Assembly (NCBI GenBank): GCA_050246735.1
Contig: JBFWVM010000002.1
Location: 361,994-425,993, forward strand
Origin: Taklimakanibacter sp050246735
GTDB taxonomy: Bacteria; Pseudomonadota; Alphaproteobacteria; Rhizobiales; Aestuariivirgaceae
DNA length: 64,000 nt
Direction: 5' to 3'
Made by a program: the position numbers and the translations under genes. The first letter of the stretch is position 1. Each line of letters opens with the position of its first letter. Below the pieces are notes generated by a model. That model was given only the letters and a program-made list of their open reading frames with translations. It had not been told where the DNA came from and did no database searches. This document shows positions 25,901 to 35,167 of this stretch, piece after piece.

Positions 25901-26325
25901 ATGTTTCCGCGCGCGGCCACGAGCTCGGTGATCGTCGAGACGATCAGCTCGGCCCGGGCTTCTTGCGGAACGATGACATCCACGCCGCACTCCATCAGGG
26001 AATCATAGTCGCGTTCCGGAATGACGCCGCCGGCGACGACGAGAATGTGATCGGCGCCGTTGTCGCGCAGACACCTGCCCAATTCGCGGAACAGGGGGAC
26101 ATGGGATCCGGACAGCAGGCTGACGCCGATCACGTCGACGTCTTCCTCGATCGCCGCGCTGACGACCTGGCTCGGCGTCTTGTAGAGCCCGGTATAGACG
26201 ACTTCCATTCCGGCATCGCGCAGTATGCGGGCGACGATCTTGGCGCCGCGGTCGTGGCCGTCGAGGCCCAGCTTGGCGACGAGCACCCTGATGATCTCAC
26301 GCGGAACTGTCTTGGTGTCTACCAC
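25897..26325 (-). CDS. hcmB: B12-binding small subunit of the mutase
   Basis: The 142-residue protein is a lone cobalamin-binding domain: DxHxxG as LDGHDRG (Asp22, His24, Gly27), SLLSG at 69-73 and the GG at 99-100. It would hold adenosylcobalamin base-off with His24 as lower ligand and pair with the large subunit encoded at 23211. Split large and small subunits are typical of isobutyryl- and 2-hydroxyisobutyryl-CoA mutases rather than the fused methylmalonyl-CoA enzymes. It starts 41 bp after the dgdA stop. Confidence 0.9.
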   Translation of the reverse strand: MVDTKTVPREIIRVLVAKLGLDGHDRGAKIVARILRDAGMEVVYTGLYKTPSQVVSAAIEEDVDVIGVSLLSGSHVPLFRELGRCLRDNGADHILVVAGGVIPERDYDSLMECGVDVIVPQEARAELIVSTITELVAARGNI

Positions 26326-26366
26326 CGTCTCACCACATTCTATGCGGGCTGGGCAGCGCCGAAGCT

Positions 26367-27701
26367 TCAGTTTTCCGCCAGCACGTGTCCGATCGCTTCC
26401 GAAATGATGCGCAATCCGAGATCTATCTCTGCCTCGGAAACCGTCAGCGGCGGCGCGATCCTGAACACTCCGCCCATTCCCGGGAGCTTGACGATGTTCA
26501 TGCTCAAGCCGCGCCTGAAGGCTTCGGCGGCTATTCGGGCGCCAAGCTCGTGCGCCGGGCTTCTGCTCTCGTCATCCTTGACGATCTCGACACCGAGTAT
26601 CAGTCCACGGCCGCGAACGTCGCCCACGCATCGATACCGCTGCCGAAGCTCGATCAAGCCGTCGGACAGCCTCCGTCCGAGCCTGCGCGCTCTTTCGACA
26701 AGCCGCTCTTCCTTCACCGCGTCGAGCACCGCCAGGCCGACGGCGGCGGGAAGCGGGTCCGAAACATGGGTCGTGTAGAACAGGTAGCCTTGCCGATGAG
26801 CGGCAGCCTCGATGTCGGACGTCGTCATGACGGCGGCGAGGGGAAGGCCTGCGCCGATGGTCTTGGACAGCGTGAGGATATCCGGGGTTACCCCGTCTCT
26901 CTGAAAGGCGAACATGTCGCCGGTTCGCCCGACGCCGGTTTGCGCCTCGTCGAGAATGAGCAGCATGCCGCGCTCCCGGCATTTCTCCTTCAGAGCCGCG
27001 AGGTAGCCCTGGGGCAATTCCAGCAGGCCGCCGCTCGACAGGATGGGTTCGGCGATGAATGCCGCCAGGCTGCCGGTGGACTGTCTGTCGAGGAGCACGA
27101 AGGCGTCGTCGAGTTCCGTCTGCCAGTCCAGTGAGCCGCCGGCGTTCTTGAAACGCGGACGAAAGCTATTGGGAGCAGGGATCGCGAGCGATCCGGGCAT
27201 TGCCGGCCCGAAGCCCCTGCGACCGGCGCTGTAGGTCGCCGAGACGGCAGCGCCCGTCATGCCGTGCCAGCTCTGGCTGAAGGCGACGATCTCGTGCTTG
27301 CCCGTGACCAGCTTGGCCATCCTGATCGCGGCTTCGTTGGACTCGGCACCGGTCGACAGCAACAGCACCTTGTCCAGGCCGGGAGCCAGTTCGGCCAGGC
27401 GTTCGGCGAGCTCGACCACCGGCCGTGACAGCATCCCGCTGAACAGATGTATCGCTCTTTCGACCTGCCTCTGGACCGCCGCCACGATCTTCGGGTGGGA
27501 ATGGCCGAGCAGCGCGCTCATCTGGCCTGAGGTGAAGTCGAGTATGGCCCTGCCGTCGGCGTCGTAAACGAAGCTTCCCTTCGCGCGCTCGATGATGGCG
27601 GGGTCGAATGCCCCTCCATATCTGATCAGGTGCTTTTCCGCTGACGACCAGAAGGCGCGATCGTCGTTTCTGGATGGTTTGGGGGCGGCGGCTGTATCCA
27701 T
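26367..27701 (-). CDS. dgdA: 2,2-Dialkylglycine decarboxylase (PLP)
   Basis: The 444-residue protein matches, as I recall it, the Burkholderia cepacia enzyme over its whole length. Shared stretches include RYGGAFDP, FVYDADGRAILDFTSGQMS, LFSGMLSRPVV, STGAESNEAAIRMAKLVTGK, and the C-terminal GMGGVFRIAPPLTVSE. PLP lysine is Lys280 (LTLSK). The distinctive Gln60 (SGQMS), Trp145 and Met148 (SWHGMTG) are kept. The enzyme decarboxylates 2-aminoisobutyrate or isovaline to acetone or butanone and then transaminates pyruvate. It is divergent from dgdR and heads the B12-mutase operon. Confidence 0.93.
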   Translation of the reverse strand: MDTAAAPKPSRNDDRAFWSSAEKHLIRYGGAFDPAIIERAKGSFVYDADGRAILDFTSGQMSALLGHSHPKIVAAVQRQVERAIHLFSGMLSRPVVELAERLAELAPGLDKVLLLSTGAESNEAAIRMAKLVTGKHEIVAFSQSWHGMTGAAVSATYSAGRRGFGPAMPGSLAIPAPNSFRPRFKNAGGSLDWQTELDDAFVLLDRQSTGSLAAFIAEPILSSGGLLELPQGYLAALKEKCRERGMLLILDEAQTGVGRTGDMFAFQRDGVTPDILTLSKTIGAGLPLAAVMTTSDIEAAAHRQGYLFYTTHVSDPLPAAVGLAVLDAVKEERLVERARRLGRRLSDGLIELRQRYRCVGDVRGRGLILGVEIVKDDESRSPAHELGARIAAEAFRRGLSMNIVKLPGMGGVFRIAPPLTVSEAEIDLGLRIISEAIGHVLAEN

Positions 27702-27773
27702 GGCGGGACACTATCGGCTGGCAGGATCTCAGTAAAATTGATAGTCTTGGATTCTGATATAAACGGAATTGAT
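27702..27773. promoter_or_regulatory. dgdA-dgdR divergent control region
   Basis: The 72-bp gap is AT-rich compared with its surroundings and contains related direct elements, TTGATAGTCT and TCTGATATAA. A LysR-type regulator would be expected to bind here and control both genes. No exact T-N11-A operator could be fixed by eye. Confidence 0.4.
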
Positions 27774-28631
27774 ATGCAGCCTCCTATCGACCCTCGGCTC
27801 CTGGTCACCTTTGTCCATGCCGCACATTCGGGGTCGCTCAGCGCGACCGCGGTCCAGGTCGGACGGACCCAATCGGCGGTGACCATGCAAATGCAGCGTC
27901 TCGAGGAGATCGTTGGTCAAAGTCTTCTGCATCGCAGCGGCAGCGGGGTCCGGCTTACCGGGGGAGGAGAGCGTTTTCTCGTCTATGCCGAGCGCATTCT
28001 GAAGACCCATGACGAGGCGCTGTCGGCATTCTCGCGCCGTGGTCTGCGCGGCTCGATAATCTTCGGTTCGCCGGAGGATTACCTGATTGCCTTCTTTCCC
28101 ACCTTGTTGAAGACTTTTGGGGCTATCCACCCCGACGTCGAAATCAAGGTCGTGTCGGCGCCTACGGTAGAGCTCCTGACTTTATTGCCCTCCCGGCAAA
28201 TCGACCTTGCTTTGGTTTCAACGCCGAACCCGGCCGATACGAAGGGTGTGGTGCGGCTGGAGTCGCAGGTTTGGGTTGGAAGCAAACCTGCCTTGGACCT
28301 GCATGACTTTGGAGATACCGTGCCTTTGGCCCTGCCGGCATCGAACGCCATGGATCACCGGGCGGCGTGCGACGCCATGGACCGCGCCGGAATGAAGTAC
28401 AAGATCTCCTATGCGAGCAACAGCCTTGCCGGATTGGTGGCCGTCGCGCGATCGGGCCTGGCGGTCAGCGTCATGACCCAGGAAGCTGTTCCGTCCGATC
28501 TTCATATACTCGACAAGCCTTTGCCCAGCTTGCCGCAACTTGGTGTCCTGCTGGCCGTTGCCCAGCCGGAGTCATCGCCGGCGATAGAAGCCTTTGCCGG
28601 CCATGTTCGTCAGGTTCTCCCAACTCTCTGA
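27774..28631 (+). CDS. dgdR: LysR-family regulator of dgdA
   Basis: ATG 27774 (MQPPIDPRLL) fits the family start better than the upstream in-frame start at 27738. The 285-residue product has the LysR helix-turn-helix (LVTFVHAAHSGSLSATAVQVGRTQSAVTMQMQRLEE, about 8-44) and a two-lobed periplasmic-binding-like effector domain. It is divergent from dgdA exactly as dgdR is in Burkholderia, where DgdR represses the decarboxylase until a dialkylglycine is present. Effector specificity here is inferred from synteny. Confidence 0.85.
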   Translation: MQPPIDPRLLVTFVHAAHSGSLSATAVQVGRTQSAVTMQMQRLEEIVGQSLLHRSGSGVRLTGGGERFLVYAERILKTHDEALSAFSRRGLRGSIIFGSPEDYLIAFFPTLLKTFGAIHPDVEIKVVSAPTVELLTLLPSRQIDLALVSTPNPADTKGVVRLESQVWVGSKPALDLHDFGDTVPLALPASNAMDHRAACDAMDRAGMKYKISYASNSLAGLVAVARSGLAVSVMTQEAVPSDLHILDKPLPSLPQLGVLLAVAQPESSPAIEAFAGHVRQVLPTL

Positions 28632-28753
28632 AAACAGCTGACGGCGGGCCAAATTGCCACGGCGATCGGCTGTTCGCGCGCGCACCTTTTATCGTCTATT
28701 TGCCAGCCGTGACCGGAGGGGTGCCAGTTGCCTGCGGCGCCGATGCTTTAGGA

Positions 28754-30538
28754 TCACCCGGCTGTCATCCCGTTGGAGGGGTTGGCCATCACGGCCAACC
28801 GCTCGAGCATCGACTCCACGTCCGGGCAAACTATCGCGCCGGCTGCCGCAAGCTCGTTTCGAACATCCAGGGGAAGGCTGGTGTTGCTGCCGTCGGGAAT
28901 GCGGTTGAGTTTCCCTCCGACGAAGACCGGAAGCCGCATTTCCCGCTCGTTCATTTCACCTTGGAGATCCACGACGAACTGCAGAGCGACGCCGTTGTAG
29001 GATGACAGAGCTATGAAATCCGCCTGAGCAGTGCGGGCGAGCTCCGCCAGGTCGTTGGGATCGGTCGACGTGCCGCCATCCACGATGTCCACTCCGAGCT
29101 CCCGCAAAACCGTCTCGACCAGGATCTTCCCATATTCATGGACATCCGTCGTGGCGATGCAGGCGCGCAAGCCGGCTCGGGCGATGCTGGCGCGATTGTC
29201 GGGGTTCATGCGGCCTACGAGTCCTTCGCCGTCCCTTTCGAGCTGCTCGATTGAATGCGAACGCACGATCGGCGCGCGACCCCTCAAGCCCCGGGAAGCC
29301 GGCTCGCCGGGGCCGAACAGCTCCTCCAGCCGTTTTGACCCGACACGGCGGATAGCCAGCATCATCTCGAACGGATTGCGGACATCGATCCCGGCTTCGG
29401 CAAAGCCATGGAGCACGTTGTCGCGGAACTTGCGGCCTCCCTCGACGATCCGGCCGGCGGTCTCGTCTATCTCCTCATCACGGTAGAGGGTGTGCAGCGG
29501 CTGGTCGAGCTCGACCAGCCGATTTGCGAACATGTGGACGTCGATGATCTCATCGATGTCCGGAATACGTTCGGCCTCCGTGACCGGCGTCGGGTTGACC
29601 GCATGGCCCGCGGGCCGTGTCTTCTCGCCATAGATATCGATGCGCAGATAGGTGGCCAACGCCGCATAGTTGGCCGCATGATTCCGGCCATACATCGTCG
29701 TCGCTCCGTAGATCATCGTGCCTGGCGTACGGACGATCTGCTGGGCGGCGCGCTGGAAAGCCAGGCGCGGGTAGGGGCGTGCATAGGTGTTGCCGTAGGA
29801 ATAGGCGGCATGGCCTCCGCAGAGATCGTCCACTATATATTGCTCGAGCAGGATCGCTCCCAGCGAGCAGGCGAGATCCGTGAACAAGGAGGCGAAGCCG
29901 TCGTCGATGTTCGAATGGACGATCACCTCGACCGGTTGCGCAGCCGTGAGCGCTATGGCTTTGAGCGATTCCGCGGTGGTGAAGATGTCGTCGTCCCAGT
30001 GGGGCTGGCGGAACGTAAAATACTGGCCGAGATTTCCGATCGAGGTGGAACCGGAAACGAGCGCCGCCATGGTGTTCTCGAACGCCGCGGGAGTGCCGAT
30101 CACGAAGTCGCCGAAATGCGGCGCGACCGGCGCCATCCTGGTAAGCGCGATCCAGTCGTCGATATCCTGCATGATAAGGCCGGTGCCGCGCGGCATGTCC
30201 TTGCGCTTCGCCCGCGGATATCCCATGCTCCAGTCGAGGCAGATCCCATAGCGGTCGACACGGTGGCCGGCGCCGTCGAGCGCTTCCCATATCTCGGCCC
30301 AGGCCCGCTGGCTCTTCGCCGCATCTCGGAAGCCGATCTGGGCGTGCATCATGATGCGGCCTTCCTCGGTACACTTCCGTTTGTAGGCGGCTTCGCAGGG
30401 CACTCCGTAAGTTTCGAGAAACGGCGATCGCCCGACCGAGACGCGCCTGGCCATGTTCCGGCCTTCCTCGATCAGTGCGGCGGCGTCCGGAAGGGCGCTT
30501 TCCGGAAAGACTTGCTTGCGAGCGAGGGGAATCATCAC
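28754..30538 (-). CDS. Glutamate-mutase-like protein with fused B12-binding domain
   Basis: In this 594-residue protein, residues about 80-400 look like the TIM-barrel catalytic subunit of glutamate mutase (SGSTSIGNLGQYF, QPVEVIVHSNIDDG, AYSYGNTYARPYPRL). Residues about 450-590 are a cobalamin-binding domain with DVHEYG (Asp465, His467, Gly470), SSYNG (512-516) and VGG (540-542). Glutamate mutase is usually made of separate subunits, so this is a one-chain form. The substrate is unknown; I have not identified glutamate-specific Arg residues. GTG 30538 or ATG 30535 starts 7 bp after the RidA gene. Confidence 0.75.
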   Translation of the reverse strand: MMIPLARKQVFPESALPDAAALIEEGRNMARRVSVGRSPFLETYGVPCEAAYKRKCTEEGRIMMHAQIGFRDAAKSQRAWAEIWEALDGAGHRVDRYGICLDWSMGYPRAKRKDMPRGTGLIMQDIDDWIALTRMAPVAPHFGDFVIGTPAAFENTMAALVSGSTSIGNLGQYFTFRQPHWDDDIFTTAESLKAIALTAAQPVEVIVHSNIDDGFASLFTDLACSLGAILLEQYIVDDLCGGHAAYSYGNTYARPYPRLAFQRAAQQIVRTPGTMIYGATTMYGRNHAANYAALATYLRIDIYGEKTRPAGHAVNPTPVTEAERIPDIDEIIDVHMFANRLVELDQPLHTLYRDEEIDETAGRIVEGGRKFRDNVLHGFAEAGIDVRNPFEMMLAIRRVGSKRLEELFGPGEPASRGLRGRAPIVRSHSIEQLERDGEGLVGRMNPDNRASIARAGLRACIATTDVHEYGKILVETVLRELGVDIVDGGTSTDPNDLAELARTAQADFIALSSYNGVALQFVVDLQGEMNEREMRLPVFVGGKLNRIPDGSNTSLPLDVRNELAAAGAIVCPDVESMLERLAVMANPSNGMTAG

Positions 30539-30545
30539 GGCCGGC

Positions 30546-31052
30546 TCAACTGACCTCGAGATCCATCCAGCTTTCGAAGCAGTGATTGTTGGCGAGCGAC
30601 ATGACGCCGATCGTGGCGCGGCAGCCGATGCCTCTTTCGGGCCCGAATACGTCCGCGAACAGGTCGGTAAGGCCGCTCGAAATCAAATTGGGATCGGTGA
30701 ATCCCGGCGCGCAGACAACGAAGTTCAACGTCCGAACCAAAGCCACGACCTTGTCGAGATTCCCGATCGCCTGCTTGATGCCGGCGAGACAGTTGATGCC
30801 CGTCTGCCGGGCCGCATCGTAAGCGTGTTCGACCGTGACTTCGGCTCCGACACGTCCCGGATGAAGGGCGGTGCCGTCCGGCAGATCGGGCACATGTCCC
30901 GACAGGAAGAGCAGATTTCCCGTCCGATGGAACGGCTTCATCTTTCCATACTGCTGCCCGTAATATTTCTGGGCCGTGCCGATGCTCGAATCCCACTTGC
31001 CCAGTTCGGGCAGGGTGATGCCCATGGTCTCGAGCTTCCTCTCGATCTTCAT
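30546..31052 (-). CDS. RidA/YjgF-family protein
   Basis: ATG 31052 is chosen for the GGAGGG ribosome site just before it; the product is 168 residues. The RidA fold shows LLFLSGHVPD, AYDAARQTGINCLAGIKQAIGNLDKVVALVRTLNF, and the C-terminal acidic region. RidA proteins hydrolyse reactive enamine or imine intermediates from PLP enzymes, or act as deaminases in catabolic routes. It is co-transcribed with the B12 fusion protein and divergent from the flavin oxidoreductase. This suggests that an amine or imine intermediate is made in this pathway. Confidence 0.85.
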   Translation of the reverse strand: MKIERKLETMGITLPELGKWDSSIGTAQKYYGQQYGKMKPFHRTGNLLFLSGHVPDLPDGTALHPGRVGAEVTVEHAYDAARQTGINCLAGIKQAIGNLDKVVALVRTLNFVVCAPGFTDPNLISSGLTDLFADVFGPERGIGCRATIGVMSLANNHCFESWMDLEVS

Positions 31053-31170
31053 CGGTCCCTCCAGCTGGCTATGATCGGCAACCAAGGCTCTGACGCTGCC
31101 GGTGATCTTGTGCCAAGATCGGCGCAACGGCAAGCTCCGCCTCCCGGCCCCGCCAGCATAAGAGACGCAC

Positions 31171-33212
31171 ATGTCGCAGCTCGATCCGCTTTTCACGCCC
31201 CTCGCCCTGGGCCGTGTCACCATCCGGAACCGGTTCCTGTCCACCAGCCACGCGCCCGGTTACGCCGTCCATGGCGATATCACCGATCGCTACATCGCCT
31301 ATGAAGCCGAGAAGGCGAAGGGCGGGGTCGGCCTCGTGCAGTTCGGGGGCGCGACGGCGGTCTCGATCGAGAACTCCTTCCACTACGGACAGATCAACGG
31401 CGCCGTCGACCGCGTTATTCCGCAATACCGGCGGATGGCGAAGAGCATCCATGCCCATGGCGCGATCTGCACTGTCCAGCTGACCCATGGCGGCCGGCGC
31501 GAGCGCTGGGACGACGTCAACTGGCTGCCGGCCTTCGCGCCGTCCGGTTTGCGCGAGCTCGTCCATCGGTCATTCCCGGCCGTCATGGAGGACCATGATA
31601 TCCGGCGCATTGTTCGCGATTATGCCGCGGCGGCCCTGCGGGCGCGCGAAGGCGATCTCGACGGCATCGAGATATCGACCCAGGCGGGAACGCTGATCGA
31701 GCAGTTCTGGTCGCCCGCCATGAATCGGCGTGACGATGCTTACGGCGGTTCTCTCGCCAACCGCATGCGTTTCGGCTTCGAGGTTCTGGAAGCATGCCGC
31801 AAGGCGGTAGGCGATGCGCTTCTGATCGGCATACGCATGCCCGGCGATGAGATGCTCGATGACGGTCTCACCCATGAAGACTGTGTCGAGATAGCCCGCG
31901 ACCACGCCCGCTCCGGTCTCATCGATTTCATCAGCATCGTGGGCGGAACGGCCGTCGACTACCAGGCGACGGCAAGGATCTGGCCGACGATGTGGCTGCC
32001 TTCGGCGCCCTATCTGAGGCTCGCCGGAGCGATCAAGTCCGAAATATCCATTCCGGTCCTTCATGCGACCCGCATGACCGACGCCGCCACCGCTGTCCAT
32101 GCGGTGAAGGAAGGATACATTGACATGGTCGGCATGACGAGGGCGTTCCTCGCCGATCCGCATCATGTGCGCAAGCTTGCCGAAAGCCGCGAAGCGGAGA
32201 TCCGTCCCTGCGTCGGCGCGGGATATTGCGTCGACCGCGTGCTTCAGGGCAAGGACGCGCTCTGCCTGCACAATGTGGCGACCGGCCGTGAATTGACCCT
32301 CCCGCAGGTCGTATCGCGCAGTTCCGGCCCGCGCCGGCGCGTAACTGTCGTGGGAGGCGGACCGGCCGGACTTGAAGCCGCCCGGGTCGCCGCCGCGCGC
32401 GGGCACGCCGTCACTCTCTTTGAGGCCGCGGGAGAGCTCGGCGGCCAGGTCGTGCTGGCGGCAAAGGCGACCTGGAGACGAGGCCTCAGCGGCATTGTGC
32501 GGTGGCTCGCGGATGAAATGGACCGGCTGGGCGTAATCGTCCATCTCAACCATTTGGCGGAAGCCGGGGAGGTCCGGGACACGGCGCCCGATACCGTCGT
32601 CATCGCTACCGGCGGCCTTCCCGAAGTCGGCCAGTTCGCCGGCCGGGAGCTTGCCACGACCATCTGGGACTTGCTTTCGGGGCAGGCGGAACCGGGTCAA
32701 TCCGTCCTCATTCACGACGAATCCGGCGGCCACGCGCCGCTCTCCTGCGCACAGTTCCTCGCCGCGCGCGGGTCGCGGGTGGAGATCGCGACGCCCGACA
32801 AGGTTCTGGGCCTTGAAATGTCGGACACCAATTACGGCGCGCACATGAACGAGCTGTACAAGGCCGGTGTGACGATCACGCCGGACACGCGGCTCGTCCG
32901 GGTGTCGCGGGACGGAAACCGGCTCGCGGTGGAGCTCGCCAACACCTACAGCGATACACGTGTCACGCGCGAGGTCGATCAGGTCATCGGCGATTATGGC
33001 ACAGTGCCGAATGCATCCCTGTACGATGAATTGAAGGCATTCTCCCGCAACCTCGGCGAGCTCGATCTCGATGCCCTCGCCGCCTGCCGGCCGCAAACGA
33101 TCGATTGCAATCCATCCGGAGCGTTTTTTCTCTATCGCATCGGCGATGCGTGGGCCGGGCGCACATTCACGCCGCGATGCTCGACGCGATGCGCCTCTGC
33201 AAGGACCTTTAG
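31171..33212 (+). CDS. OYE-type FMN/FAD oxidoreductase (N-demethylase-like), C-terminal frameshift
   Basis: Residues 1-380 are a TIM-barrel NADH:flavin oxidoreductase; about 390-670 is an FAD/NAD-binding half (VVGGGPAGLEAARVAAARGH). The Fe-S region reads CVGAGYCVDRVLQGKDALC, with Ala where typical members have a second Cys. The overall pattern is that of N-demethylases acting on dimethylglycine or N-methylproline, so a methylated amine is a reasonable substrate guess. At about 33162-33165 the conserved ending (RNIHAAMLDAMRLCKDL type) jumps frame. Restoring one base gives a stop at 33210-33212; without it the frame runs on to 33384 over the antisense gene. Confidence 0.82.
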
Positions 33213-33295
33213 ACTAGAGCGACGGACCGAAGGCGATCCCGGCAGGAATGCCTCGCATCCAGGCGAAGCGATCCCGCTCGCCCGAGAAGGAAACG

Positions 33296-34402
33296 CTATG
33301 CCGAAGCGGCAAGCCGGCGTGGCGAGCTGCCCTGCACGCCGCTGTTCACCTTGTCGAGCGGCATGCCGAAAGCGGTCTCCATGAGCGGGACGACCTCGGC
33401 TGCGAAGCGCGACAGCGAACGCAATGCGCGCCGGCCATCGACCGTTCCGATCTGCATGAAACAGGAGAGATGCGTCGTGCCAAGCTCGCGGATCTCGCTC
33501 ACCAGCTTTTCGGCCACGAGATGCGGATCGCCGATGACGAGGTTGTCGCGGAAGGTTTCAAGCGGCGGCTCGTCCGGGATCGGCGGGGCCTGAATGAAAT
33601 GGCCGGAAAGGACGGGATCGCCCGCTCGCGTCATCGTCACCGCCCGCGCCACGGCGCGCGCCCGCTCGGCAATATCCAGCGCCTCGGTCTTGTCGTCGGT
33701 CACGAAGACATATTGCTGGACGCCAAGCGGTATCCGGTCGGAGGGCGCGCCCGCCTCGGCGAACTGGGCTCTGACATGCTTGCGCATGTCGCGCAGGAGG
33801 GCCATCCCGCGCCAGCCGGCGGTGATGAAGGGCACATGTCCGCCGCGCGCCGTCCGTTGCACGACGGCCGGCTCGAGTCCGGTGACGTAGATCTCCGGCA
33901 TGGGCGCCTGGAGCGGACGTACGGCGATCGGAGAACGCGGGATCTGGAAGTGCTTGCCGTCATATTCGATCACCCCCTCGGTGAGCGCCATCTCGATGAT
34001 GTCCCAGACTTCCATCGAGATTTCGGTCCTCTCCGGGAGCTTCCGGCGATAGCGATCGAACTCGTATTTCTGATACCCCGAACCGATGCCGATGACCGCG
34101 CGCCCGCCCGACTGGATGTCGAGAAGCCCGATCTCCTGCACCAGACGGACCGGATCATAGAGCGGCAGCACCAGCACGGCGGCCCCCAGCCTGATCCGGC
34201 GCGTCATTCCCGCGCAATAGGCGGCCATCATCAGCGGAGACGGACAAATCGAGTAATTCGAGAAATGATGCTCCGCGAACCACGCGACGTCGAACCCGAT
34301 TTCATCTGCGAGTTTTACCATGGCGGCGGTATCCTCGACGATCTGGCGCGGTGTCGTCGATGCATCGCGCTGCATCATGAGGTTGAACAGGCCAAGCTTC
34401 AT
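33296..34402 (-). CDS. LLM-class flavin-dependent oxidoreductase
   Basis: The 368-residue luciferase-like TIM-barrel protein has FDVAWFAEHHFSNYSICPSPL, the LLM flavin-binding start, and RAVIGIGSGYQKYEFDRY. Family members are flavin-dependent monooxygenases or F420/FMN dehydrogenases that need a reductase partner. It is the last gene of the ABC transporter operon, 9 bp after the SDR gene. It may oxidise the imported compound. Substrate unknown. Confidence 0.88.
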   Translation of the reverse strand: MKLGLFNLMMQRDASTTPRQIVEDTAAMVKLADEIGFDVAWFAEHHFSNYSICPSPLMMAAYCAGMTRRIRLGAAVLVLPLYDPVRLVQEIGLLDIQSGGRAVIGIGSGYQKYEFDRYRRKLPERTEISMEVWDIIEMALTEGVIEYDGKHFQIPRSPIAVRPLQAPMPEIYVTGLEPAVVQRTARGGHVPFITAGWRGMALLRDMRKHVRAQFAEAGAPSDRIPLGVQQYVFVTDDKTEALDIAERARAVARAVTMTRAGDPVLSGHFIQAPPIPDEPPLETFRDNLVIGDPHLVAEKLVSEIRELGTTHLSCFMQIGTVDGRRALRSLSRFAAEVVPLMETAFGMPLDKVNSGVQGSSPRRLAASA

Positions 34403-34411
34403 CTACACCCC

Positions 34412-35164
34412 TCACGCAAAGATATATCCGCCGCTCACGATGACCGTCTCGCCGGTCATGTAGGTATTTCGGTCATCGAGCAGAATGGCGATCCACCCTC
34501 CGATCTCGTCAGGTTCGGCATTGCGCTCGAGCGGCGTATGGGAGGCGAGTTCGCGCAGGAAACCCGCGCCCTTTGCCTTTTCAGTCGCTATGCCGGCGGG
34601 CGCAATCGCATTGACGAGGATTTGATCGGGCGCGAATTCGAGCGCGAAGGACCGTGTGAGGCTCACCACCGCCGCCTTGGTGGCGGCATAATGAGCGTTC
34701 TTGGGATGGGCCTTGAAGGCATCCACGGACGAGACGTTGACGATCCGCCCTTTTACCTTTCCCTTGCGCGGTTGGGCCCGCATGTGGGTTACCGCCGCCG
34801 CCATCATGTTGTAAGTGCCGCGCACATTGACCTTGAAGTCGAGATCCCAGTCCTCGTCGGTGATTTCGAGGATCGGGCGGCGCGGATATACGCCGGCGCA
34901 GTTGACGAGGCCGTCGATCCGGCCGAAATGGCTTGCAGCTTTCTCGAAGAGCGCGCTTGCCTGTGCTCTGGGCGTGATGTCGCCGGCGAAGCCGTGCGCG
35001 TCGTAGCCTTTCGATTGAAGCGCGCTTGTACAGGCATCGAGCGCCTCGCCATCGAGGTCGACAATCGCCACTCCGGCGCCGGCCGCGGCGAGGATCTCGA
35101 CCGTAGCAAGCCCGAGGCCGCTTGCTCCTCCGGTCACCAGGATGTTCCTGCCCTTCATGTCCAT
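34412..35164 (-). CDS. Short-chain dehydrogenase/reductase
   Basis: The 250-residue classical SDR has nucleotide motif TGGASGLGLA, NCAGVY, catalytic Ser in NVSSVDA and YAATK (Tyr and Lys). The Asp after strand 2 (VDLDG) favours NAD over NADP. It starts 3 bp after the LivF-type gene and belongs to the importer operon, so it probably oxidises a hydroxyl group on the imported substrate or product. Confidence 0.9.
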   Translation of the reverse strand: MDMKGRNILVTGGASGLGLATVEILAAAGAGVAIVDLDGEALDACTSALQSKGYDAHGFAGDITPRAQASALFEKAASHFGRIDGLVNCAGVYPRRPILEITDEDWDLDFKVNVRGTYNMMAAAVTHMRAQPRKGKVKGRIVNVSSVDAFKAHPKNAHYAATKAAVVSLTRSFALEFAPDQILVNAIAPAGIATEKAKGAGFLRELASHTPLERNAEPDEIGGWIAILLDDRNTYMTGETVIVSGGYIFA

Positions 35165-35167
35165 GAT

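Noticed and set aside
33213..33384. C-terminal tail of the flavoprotein frame
   Set aside because: It follows a frameshift, has no family similarity, and lies antisense to the LLM gene. Treated as artefact.
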